From positions 1-7,587 of the forward strand of contig NZ_CALIBB010000015.1 of assembly GCF_938045595.1 (NCBI RefSeq): a stretch of 7,587 nucleotides of DNA, in the 5' to 3' direction. The translations under genes and the position numbers were made by a program. Of this stretch, positions 1 through 5,825 are shown one piece after another. The notes under the pieces were generated by a model. The model saw only the letters and a program-made list of their open reading frames with translations. It made no database searches and was not told the origin of the DNA. The stretch is from an uncultured Campylobacter sp. Lineage in GTDB: Bacteria > Campylobacterota > Campylobacteria > Campylobacterales > Campylobacteraceae. Each line of letters starts with the position of its first letter. Within the stretch, counting starts at the first letter, position 1.

Positions 1-2029
1 CACTTACGCCACTTTCTTTGACTATAAAAAACGGTCCTATCTCGCTTAAATTACGCACGTGAATTCCGCCGCAAAGCTCCTTACTAATCTCTCCGAAGCT
101 CACAACGCGCACTTTTGAGCCGTATTTTTCGCCAAAAAGCGCGATTGCACCGCTGTTTTTAGCGTCATCTATATCCATAATCTCAGTTTTTGCCGCACAG
201 CCCTTGCAAACGGCGTTATTTACAAATTCCTCGATTTTAGCTAGCTCCTCGTCGCTAAGTGCCTTAGGATGCGAGAAGTCAAATCTTAAGCGGTCCGCTT
301 CAACCAAGCTTCCTGCTTGAGCGATATGAGCCCCTAGCACCGCACGAAGCGCCGCGTGCAAAAGGTGCGTCGCGCTGTGATGACGTGCAATCTGCTCACG
401 CTCCTCAGAAACCTTAAGCCCGACTATATCGCCGATTTTCAGGTTACGATTAAGGCGCAAGTGGGATAAATTTAGCCCATAAAATTTCTGCGTATCAAAC
501 ACATCGGCTATGGACTCCACTTCGCCGCTATCGCCCGTCTGACCGCCACTTTGTGCATAAAACGGAGTGACATCAAACATCGCCCAGCCGATATCACCGG
601 CTTTGAGCTCATCCACTTCCGCAAAATCCTCGTTAAGCAGTGCTAAAACCTTGCTCGTGCGGCTAAGCTCTTCGTAACCGCTAAATTTATTCTCACCAAA
701 TTTCTCTAGCAGCGCCTTGAAATCGCCACGGACGTTTTTATCGCCACTGCCCTTCCATGCGGCTTTAGCTATCTGCCTTTGCTCGCTCATAAGCGCGTCA
801 AATTTAGCCTCATCCACGCGCAAATTTTTCTCGCGCAGCATATCAGCGGTCAGATCGAGTGGAAAGCCGTAGGTATCGTATAGTTTAAACGCGACCTCGC
901 CGCTAAAAATTTCTTTAGTGCGCGCAAGCTCCTCGTTAAAAAGCTCGATGCCGTTTGCCAAAGTGGCGAAAAACCGCTCCTCTTCGAGCTTGATCTGCTC
1001 CTTTACGACCTGCTTTTTCTCGTTTAGATAGGCGTAGTGCCCGCCCATCAGCTCGCATACTTTATCTACGAGGCGATACATAAATGGCTCTTTGATGCCG
1101 AGCAGATAGCCGTGGCGAACGGCACGGCGCAGAATTCTACGCAAAACATATCCCCTACCCTCGCGGTTAAAATTTGTTCCCTGCGCTAGCAAAAACGTAA
1201 CCGAGCGGATATGATCGGCGATGACGCGGTAGCTCGCGCCGCTTTCATAAACGTAAGGTTTGCCGCAAAGCTTTGCAACCTCATCAATTAGCGGCATAAA
1301 AAGCGAGCTGTCGTAGTTGCTAAACTTGCCTTCTTTAATCGCCGTGACGCGCTCAAGGCCCATGCCCGTGTCGATGCTAGGCTTTGGAAGCGGGCTAAGC
1401 TTGCCGTCTTTGCTGCGCTCGTACTGCATGAAAACTAAATTCCAAATCTCTAAAAAGCGGTCGCCGTCGCCGCCCATATAATCCTCGGGCGAGTGAAAAT
1501 GTTCCTCACCCTGATCATAAAAAATTTCGCTGCACGGCCCGCACGGCCCGGTATCGCCCATCGCCCAAAAATTATCATGATCGCCGAAGCGGTAGATACG
1601 CTCCTGCGCTATGTGGCGCGCCCAGAACTCGTAAGCTTCGTCGTCCTTTTCATGCACGGTGACGTAGAGTTTGTCTTTTGGAAGCTTTAAAATTTCAGTG
1701 ATAAACTCCCACGCATAGGCGATCGCCTGCTCTTTGAAATACTCGCCGAAGCTGAAATTTCCAAGCATCTCAAAAAACGTATGATGGCGCGCGGTGTAGC
1801 CGACGTTGTCTAGGTCGTTGTGTTTGCCGCCGGCGCGGATGCAGGTCTGACAGCTCGTGCGGATAGGCGGCGTCGGACGCGGTACGGCTCCTGTAAATAT
1901 GCTTTTAAACGGCACCATGCCCGCATTTGTAAAAAGCAAGCTATCATCATCTGGCACCAACGGCGCGCTGGGGATGATCTGATGGCCCTTGCTTGCAAAG
2001 AAATTTAAATATTCGCTTCTAATATCCAT
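1..2029 (-). CDS. alaS: Alanyl-tRNA synthetase, 3' end cut by window edge
   Basis: Class II cytoplasmic synthetase that charges tRNA-Ala with alanine and clears mischarged Ser/Gly-tRNA. The frame is open from the ATG at 2029 to the window edge, giving 676 residues; family members in this group run to roughly 840-850, so the C-Ala/oligomerisation part is missing only because the window ends. Visible motifs are GDTGPCGPCSE near residue 160, class II motif 3 (GMGLERV) near 222, and YDTYGFPLDLT near 384-394. The editing-domain zinc ligands are H551 and H555 (HSATH) and C653 and H657 (CGGIH), each 13 positions below the E. coli residues 564, 568, 666 and 670. Ribosome site AGGA lies six bases before the ATG. 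No frameshift is seen: the motifs at both ends and in the middle share one frame. One oddity is Ile in place of the usual Thr in CGGTH. It is transcribed divergently from the oxidoreductase-hemH unit. Confidence 0.97.
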   Translation of the reverse strand, partial: MDIRSEYLNFFASKGHQIIPSAPLVPDDDSLLFTNAGMVPFKSIFTGAVPRPTPPIRTSCQTCIRAGGKHNDLDNVGYTARHHTFFEMLGNFSFGEYFKEQAIAYAWEFITEILKLPKDKLYVTVHEKDDEAYEFWARHIAQERIYRFGDHDNFWAMGDTGPCGPCSEIFYDQGEEHFHSPEDYMGGDGDRFLEIWNLVFMQYERSKDGKLSPLPKPSIDTGMGLERVTAIKEGKFSNYDSSLFMPLIDEVAKLCGKPYVYESGASYRVIADHIRSVTFLLAQGTNFNREGRGYVLRRILRRAVRHGYLLGIKEPFMYRLVDKVCELMGGHYAYLNEKKQVVKEQIKLEEERFFATLANGIELFNEELARTKEIFSGEVAFKLYDTYGFPLDLTADMLREKNLRVDEAKFDALMSEQRQIAKAAWKGSGDKNVRGDFKALLEKFGENKFSGYEELSRTSKVLALLNEDFAEVDELKAGDIGWAMFDVTPFYAQSGGQTGDSGEVESIADVFDTQKFYGLNLSHLRLNRNLKIGDIVGLKVSEEREQIARHHSATHLLHAALRAVLGAHIAQAGSLVEADRLRFDFSHPKALSDEELAKIEEFVNNAVCKGCAAKTEIMDIDDAKNSGAIALFGEKYGSKVRVVSFGEISKELCGGIHVRNLSEIGPFFIVKESGVS

Positions 2030-2089
2030 GATTTGTCCTATTTCAAGTTAAATTTTAAAGGCGCATTTTAGCTAAATTAGATTTTAAAA

Positions 2090-2095
2090 ATTATA
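2090..2095 (-). promoter_or_regulatory. Probable -10 box of alaS promoter
   Basis: A perfect TATAAT on the minus strand, 60 bases upstream of the alaS ATG, inside an AT-rich tract. As is common in Campylobacter, no good -35 is visible. Transcription would begin near 2083, giving a leader of about 53 bases. A second candidate is TAAAAT at 2065-2070 (minus), which would give a leader of about 28 bases. The choice between the two is inference. Confidence 0.5.
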
Positions 2096-2114
2096 AATTT
2101 TAACCATTCTTAGT

Positions 2115-2120
2115 TATAAT
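2115..2120 (+). promoter_or_regulatory. Probable -10 box of oxidoreductase-hemH promoter
   Basis: A perfect TATAAT in AT-rich DNA, with G two bases upstream (AGT before the box, close to the extended TGN form). The predicted start near 2127 gives a leader of about 24 bases to the ATG at 2151. No clear -35 is seen. It is the only strong plus-strand -10 box before the two overlapping genes, so it probably drives both. Confidence 0.6.
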
Positions 2121-2139
2121 GGCGCGAAAGATTAAATTT

Positions 2140-2143
2140 AGGG
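2140..2143 (+). promoter_or_regulatory. Ribosome binding site that decides the start at 2151
   Basis: AGGG at 2140-2143 lies seven bases before the ATG at 2151 but only one base before the in-frame ATG at 2145. Normal ribosome spacing therefore favours 2151, making the protein begin MKKKIAIIG rather than MAMKKKIAIIG. Confidence 0.6.
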
Positions 2144-2150
2144 CATGGCG

Positions 2151-3023
2151 ATGAAAAAAAAGATAGCGATCATAGGCATGGGCGAGCTTGGTCAAAAGCA
2201 CTTCAGTGAGCTAAGAAGGAGCGATTATTTCGAGCTTGTAGCGCTTTATCATAAGGGCAGCAGTGAAAATTTCGGCCCGCGCTATCCGATCTTTGATAAT
2301 CTAACCGATCTTTTTAACGTCGCCAAGCCCGACGCCGTAGTCATCACAGCTCCCCCGCCATCGCATAAAGAGCTGATTTTAAAATGCCTGCCGTTTACCA
2401 AAAATATCTTTGTAGAATCTCCACTTGCACAAAGCCTAGCCGAAGCTAGAGAGATAAACTACGCAGTCACCACTAACGGCACGCGCCTAGCCGTAGGCTA
2501 CTCCGACCGCTACAATCCAGTAATCGTATCCTTGCTACGCGAGCTTGCCAAGGGGGATAAAATTTTTTCGATGAGCTTCGTAAGCGGTTTTGCAAACGAT
2601 GATAGAGCAGATATCGTCGCCAATGCCCTTTTTAGAGATATCGATCTTGTGCGGCTGCTTTCTCACAGCGAGATCGCTTGCATAGAACTTAGCAAAAATA
2701 TCTCTAAAGAGCGCACTCTAGCCGCATGCGCGACGCTTCACACAAAAAGCGGCTGCTATTGCACGCTAATGCAGTCCAATCTCTATCCGATCAGACGCCA
2801 CGGTATCGAGATTTGCACCGACAGCGGCGTATATTTCGGCGATCTAATCTCAATAACTCTTTTTAAAATTACGCCTGACGGGCGCGTAAATCTGCGCGTC
2901 GATCGCGATGACTTTTCGCTGCGCCGCGAACACGAAGCATTTTGCGCGATGTGCGACAGCAGTACTAACGCAGGTCTTGCAAGCGTCGAGGATGCGATAA
3001 AAATCAGAGAAATCATCTCATGA
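2151..3023 (+). CDS. Gfo/Idh/MocA-family oxidoreductase with altered active-site motif
   Basis: Cytoplasmic NAD(P)-dependent dehydrogenase-like protein of 290 residues (292 from the ATG at 2145); the substrate is unknown. Residue numbers below count from 2145. A Rossmann fold opens the protein with GMGELGQKH at 11-19. AVVITAPPPSHKE follows at 64-76, then the family's central segment as VESPL (90-94), and YSDRYNP at 119-125. The usual form of the central segment is EKP, with a catalytic Lys; here residue 92 is Ser. The usual HDID segment appears as RDID (164-167), so the His is also absent. The protein may therefore use different chemistry, only bind a nucleotide or sugar, or act as a non-catalytic partner. 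Its stop overlaps the hemH start (ATGA), showing translational coupling. From memory, C. jejuni also has an oxidoreductase gene beside hemH. Family assignment is firm; activity is open. Confidence 0.87.
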   Translation: MKKKIAIIGMGELGQKHFSELRRSDYFELVALYHKGSSENFGPRYPIFDNLTDLFNVAKPDAVVITAPPPSHKELILKCLPFTKNIFVESPLAQSLAEAREINYAVTTNGTRLAVGYSDRYNPVIVSLLRELAKGDKIFSMSFVSGFANDDRADIVANALFRDIDLVRLLSHSEIACIELSKNISKERTLAACATLHTKSGCYCTLMQSNLYPIRRHGIEICTDSGVYFGDLISITLFKITPDGRVNLRVDRDDFSLRREHEAFCAMCDSSTNAGLASVEDAIKIREIIS

Positions 3024-4117
3024 AAAAAGCCCTAATTTTGCTCAACATGGGCGGTCCGAACAATCTGAGCGAGGTTGAAGTTTTTTTAAAAAATATGTTT
3101 AACGACCCCTTTATTTTGGGCGTTAAGAGTGATTTTTGGCGCAGCGTTTTAGCCGCGCTCATCGTAAAAAGCAGAACCGCATCGGCACGCAGCAACTACG
3201 AAAAATTGGGCGGGCGCTCGCCGATATGCTCCATCACCGAAGCGCTTTGCGAGCGGGTAAATTTACTCGCGCGAGCAAAATTCGGCGCGGGGTTAAAATT
3301 TGAAGGCGCAGCGGATGCGGGCGCCGCGAATGAGCCGCCGCAAGATATTTCATTGCAGAGTAAGCCGCCGCAGAGCATCCCGACGCAGAGCGAGGCGCTG
3401 CAAAATGAGGCGCCGCAGGATGAAAAACCGATAGACGAGCTAATTTGCGATTATGCGATGAATTACACGCCGCCATTTGCGGAGGACGTACTTAAAAAAT
3501 ATGTAGATTTTGATGAGATAATTTTGATGCCTTTGTATCCGCACTTCTCAAAAACGACGGTGCAATCGAGCCTGTGTTCTGCCAAAGCCGCACTTAAACG
3601 GCTCGGGATAAAAAATTATAAGATAGTTGATATTTTCTACGACAGCGCCGCTTACAACGAAATTTTGCTAAATTTAATCGCAAGCTGCGTCGCGGAATTT
3701 AGCGCAGATGAAATTCCGCAAATTTCGCTCATATTTTCTGCGCATTCGCTGCCGGTAAAAATGATCACCGCGGGCGATCCCTACGAGGCGCAAGTAGAAG
3801 CGCACGTGGAAATTTTAAAAGATCTGCTGGCTGCGCGCGGGATTAAATTTAAAGAGATTATTTTGGCGTATCAATCGCGCCTGGGTCCCGTGAAGTGGCT
3901 AGAGCCCAACGTAGCGGACGTTTTGCAGGATCTGCAGAGCAAAAAAGCACTCATATTTCCGATCGCGTTTTGCGTGGATAACTCCGAGACCGATTTTGAG
4001 CTGGATATTTTTTATAGGGCTAGTGCGCGCGAGCTGGGTTATGAATACTACGAAGTGTGCAAATGCCCGAACTCTCGCGAGGATTTTGCAAAATTTATAC
4101 TCGCGCAGGCGCTGTAA
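3020..4117 (+). CDS. hemH: Ferrochelatase with a repeat-bearing insert
   Basis: Inserts ferrous iron into a porphyrin in the last stage of haem synthesis, at or near the inner membrane. The N-terminus (LLNMGGPNNL, 7-16) and the later motifs MPLYPHFS (170-177), FSAHSLP with catalytic His242, YQSRLGPVKWLEP (284-296) and DNSETDFELD with E323 and E327 are all present. The His242-to-Glu323 distance of 81 residues equals that between His183 and Glu264 of the Bacillus subtilis enzyme. At 365 residues it is about 45 longer than usual bacterial forms. The excess lies at roughly 92-137, between the helix after YEKLGGRSP and the strand DYAMNY, a surface position in known folds. It contains six tandem five-residue repeats (105-134). 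The gene starts four bases inside the oxidoreductase stop region, so it depends on upstream translation. All catalytic parts are intact, so activity is expected. Confidence 0.95.
   Translation: MKKALILLNMGGPNNLSEVEVFLKNMFNDPFILGVKSDFWRSVLAALIVKSRTASARSNYEKLGGRSPICSITEALCERVNLLARAKFGAGLKFEGAADAGAANEPPQDISLQSKPPQSIPTQSEALQNEAPQDEKPIDELICDYAMNYTPPFAEDVLKKYVDFDEIILMPLYPHFSKTTVQSSLCSAKAALKRLGIKNYKIVDIFYDSAAYNEILLNLIASCVAEFSADEIPQISLIFSAHSLPVKMITAGDPYEAQVEAHVEILKDLLAARGIKFKEIILAYQSRLGPVKWLEPNVADVLQDLQSKKALIFPIAFCVDNSETDFELDIFYRASARELGYEYYEVCKCPNSREDFAKFILAQAL
3332..3421 (+). repeat. Six tandem 15-bp repeats inside hemH
   Basis: Ninety bases encode residues 105-134 of HemH as six five-residue units. 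Gln is fixed at position 4 of every unit, and position 5 is Asp, Ser or Asn. Examples are EPPQD, KPPQS and EAPQD. Odd units start with Glu or Lys, mostly followed by Pro or Ala; the second and fourth units start with Ile. DNA copies share CCGCAG-like cores but have drifted. Because the unit is a multiple of three, copy-number change would alter loop length without breaking the frame. Confidence 0.75.
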
Positions 4118-4190
4118 ATTTAGGAATTAAATTTAACTTTTCTATTCGAGCCTTTTAAACTTTTTGCAGAGTTTGCGAGCCTAATACAAT

Positions 4191-4220
4191 GCCGATAAAA
4201 TCGGCGAAATTTTATCTTTT
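4191..4220 (+). terminator. Possible terminator of the oxidoreductase-hemH unit
   Basis: A perfect six-base stem (GCCGAT / ATCGGC, 4191-4205) with an AAA loop is followed by GAAA and then a T-rich run at 4210-4220. It lies 73 bases after the hemH stop, in the 157-bp gap between convergent genes. The T run starts four bases late, so termination efficiency is doubtful. Read on the minus strand it is followed only by ATTGTATT, so use by the ankyrin gene is less likely; moreover it lies 3' of that gene's stop, where such a role would be expected. Confidence 0.4.
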
Positions 4221-4274
4221 AGTAATCAGAAAGAGCTTTAAATTTAATTATTTCGCAGCGGGTTGCGTAGCCGA

Positions 4275-5591
4275 TTACTGCTTTTGATTTTCCGCTTCCT
4301 TACTAAATAAATTTCTTTTATATTCTTTATAGTCGTTAGTTAGCCTCTCGACTTCCTCTTTAGATATATGAAAGTTGGGGTTTTTTATATGCTTTCTATT
4401 TGCTGCAAATTCTATTTTATCAATTTTTTTTTGCCCTACCGCAAATAGTATATACTCTTTAATATTTTTAAAGGTAGCATTCTTGTCGGAACAATGTTTT
4501 TGTAAAAATGCCGAGTCAAACATACTTCCCATTTTATAGTATCCTACGGCTATATCATACCTATATGCTTCATAGCACTTATCATCATACATTCTTTTTA
4601 AAAATTCATTGTTTGGGATTCCGCCGATATCGTATTGCAAAAGTAGATCTATCATAGCGCCGGGCTCGGGTACGTCCAGTAGCCCTCCATATACCGACAT
4701 ATAAAGTCTAAACTCCTCTACCCCATACTCCTTGTTAGTATTTTTTATATTTTTATAGCCGGATATCTCCTCTAGTTTATTTGAAACGGAGACCTCTCCC
4801 ATATTGAAAGTGGAGTAGGTATACGGTCTATAACCGCTCTCTAGCACCATTTCCATTATATCGTACATATTGTTTCTAACTAGGTGGGTGATAAAATAAT
4901 ATGGTTCGCCTCCGCCGCTAAAAAGAACCTCTTTGGTACGGTAATGTATGATCGGCGTAGCGTTTTCGTCAAAGCTTATAGAATCTATCCAGTTTTCGAC
5001 GTCCATAATGCCGTAGGTTTCCTGCACGATCTCTACTTCGTCAAACTTAACTCCGCTATCCAGCAAAAGCCTAACCGACTTAGTGGCGTTATTTTCCATA
5101 GCGTATGCCATAGGGGATAGCTCGTAATTATCTTTCTTATGAGGATCGGCGCCCATCTCTATCAGCTTTTTTGCGGTTTTTTCGTCATCGTAAAAGCTAG
5201 CGTACATCAAAGGGGTAACGCCGAAATGAAGAGGGGTATCTACGCTTATATTATTATCCTGCATAAATTTTAAAATTTTATCCGTATCTTTTGATTTTAA
5301 ACTCCTGCGCAAAAGTTCCATCGTGGGATTATCTCTGACCTCCTCTTCGTCTATATCCCAATATCTATAGCCAACTGCGTTTATCTCCTTTTGCGTTACG
5401 TATTTGGCTAGCTCGGAGTTAGGATCTACTTTGGTATTTGCAGTGACGGTATAGTGAGAGGAGGTTGATTTAAATCTGCCGGTCTGAACTTTGAGCGCCA
5501 AGGCAAAAAGACCTATAAAAACAACTATATAAAATATACCTTTAAAGATGTTTTTTATGATTTTAAGCAAGGTCTTCAAAAAGGTCTTCAA
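4275..5591 (-). CDS. Membrane-anchored ankyrin-repeat protein, TTG start
   Basis: A 438-residue protein of unknown role. A Lys-rich N-terminus (K2, K6, K10, K13, K17) precedes one hydrophobic segment at about 18-33, with no visible cleavage site. It is probably a signal anchor that leaves the rest in the periplasm. Ankyrin-like units can be read at about 89-123, 125-157 (TPLMYASFYDDEKTAKKLIE), 158-188 (LLLDSGVKF) and, degenerate, 229-260. The C-terminal region (261-438) has no recognised fold and ends in a charged, possibly helical stretch (410-438). Ankyrin units usually bind other proteins. The start is TTG at 5591, with AAGGA six bases upstream; no in-frame ATG occurs before residue 90. 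The gene is visibly more AT-rich than alaS, hemH and the dehydrogenase gene, with many ATA and TAT codons, which suggests separate origin. It converges on hemH and follows the dehydrogenase gene in the same direction after a 234-bp gap, with its own likely promoter. Confidence 0.87.
   Translation of the reverse strand: MKTFLKTLLKIIKNIFKGIFYIVVFIGLFALALKVQTGRFKSTSSHYTVTANTKVDPNSELAKYVTQKEINAVGYRYWDIDEEEVRDNPTMELLRRSLKSKDTDKILKFMQDNNISVDTPLHFGVTPLMYASFYDDEKTAKKLIEMGADPHKKDNYELSPMAYAMENNATKSVRLLLDSGVKFDEVEIVQETYGIMDVENWIDSISFDENATPIIHYRTKEVLFSGGGEPYYFITHLVRNNMYDIMEMVLESGYRPYTYSTFNMGEVSVSNKLEEISGYKNIKNTNKEYGVEEFRLYMSVYGGLLDVPEPGAMIDLLLQYDIGGIPNNEFLKRMYDDKCYEAYRYDIAVGYYKMGSMFDSAFLQKHCSDKNATFKNIKEYILFAVGQKKIDKIEFAANRKHIKNPNFHISKEEVERLTNDYKEYKRNLFSKEAENQKQ
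5568..5591 (-). repeat. 12-bp tandem duplication at the ankyrin gene start
   Basis: On the minus strand, TTGAAGACCTTT is followed directly by TTGAAGACCTTG (11 of 12 bases equal). It encodes MKTF then LKTL. The duplication also copies the TTG start codon, but only the first TTG (5591) has AAGGA at proper spacing, so the second (5579) is read as Leu5. Confidence 0.8.
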
Positions 5592-5597
5592 ATTTGA

Positions 5598-5602
5598 TCC
5601 TT
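5598..5602 (-). promoter_or_regulatory. Ribosome binding site for the TTG start
   Basis: AAGGA on the minus strand lies six bases before the TTG at 5591. It is the reason to accept this non-ATG start: the coding frame continues with a hydrophobic anchor directly after it and no alternative ATG precedes that anchor. Confidence 0.65.
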
Positions 5603-5629
5603 CAGCCTTAAAACACTAGCCTGTAAATA

Positions 5630-5657
5630 GCTTTAGCTTTTAAGCAAAACCTAAAGC
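5630..5657 (-). promoter_or_regulatory. Hairpin in the ankyrin gene leader
   Basis: On the minus strand a seven-base stem (GCTTTAG / CTAAAGC) encloses a G-G mismatch, a further four-base stem (TTTT / AAAA) and a GCTT loop. It sits between the likely transcription start near 5684 and the ribosome site at 5598-5602. No T run follows it, so it is not a standard terminator. A role in mRNA stability or translation control is inference. Confidence 0.4.
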
Positions 5658-5690
5658 GACAACTCGTTTTATTTCCCCGAAAGTGCCGCG

Positions 5691-5724
5691 ATTATATAAC
5701 TATAAGGGTTAACTTTCACTTATA
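5691..5724 (-). promoter_or_regulatory. Probable ankyrin gene promoter with overlapping dyad
   Basis: A perfect minus-strand TATAAT lies at 5691-5696, about 100 bases upstream of the TTG start, giving a leader of about 93 bases. Directly upstream is an inverted repeat with six-base arms, TATAAG (5701-5706) and CTTATA (5719-5724), and a 12-base spacer holding GTTAAC. The dyad would cover the spacer and -35 region, a typical place for a repressor. No known regulator box is recognised in it. Confidence 0.45.
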
Positions 5725-5755
5725 CAAAATTTTATCTATTTTTGCGGCTTACATT

Positions 5756-5775
5756 ATGTTTGAGCTTCAAAACAT
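5756..5775 (-). other. Hairpin downstream of the dehydrogenase gene
   Basis: An eight-pair stem (ATGTTTGA paired with TCAAAACAT, one bulged A) with loop GCT, 51-70 bases after the dehydrogenase stop. No T run follows on the minus strand, so it may protect a 3' end rather than end transcription. No better terminator is seen between this gene and the ankyrin gene. Confidence 0.25.
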
Positions 5776-5825
5776 AGAAAATAAACCGCACCGATAAGGT
5801 CTAAATTTAAACCCCGAGCTAAATT

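Noticed and set aside
1493..2008. Plus-strand open frames opposite alaS (1493-1690, 1820-2008) and a second minus-strand frame (1810-1998)
   Set aside because: They lie wholly within alaS, which is continuous with conserved motifs; their translations look unlike any protein family and have no ribosome site.
2783..3476. Minus-strand open frames opposite the oxidoreductase gene and hemH
   Set aside because: Antisense shadows of well-supported genes, without conserved motifs.
4220..4278. AGTAATC / GATTACT inverted pair around the ankyrin gene 3' end
   Set aside because: Seven-base arms about 45 bases apart in AT-rich DNA are expected by chance; no attachment-site partner is seen.
4884..5120. 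Plus-strand 78-residue frame inside the ankyrin gene
   Set aside because: Opposite strand of a coherent coding gene; no start context.
5568..5591. Tandem duplication as a transposon target-site duplication
   Set aside because: The copies are directly adjacent with nothing between them, so this is slippage, not insertion.
4275..5591. Orthologue of C. jejuni haem-trafficking ankyrin protein Cj1386
   Set aside because: This protein is much longer, has a membrane anchor and a large extra C-terminal part; only the ankyrin repeat type is shared.
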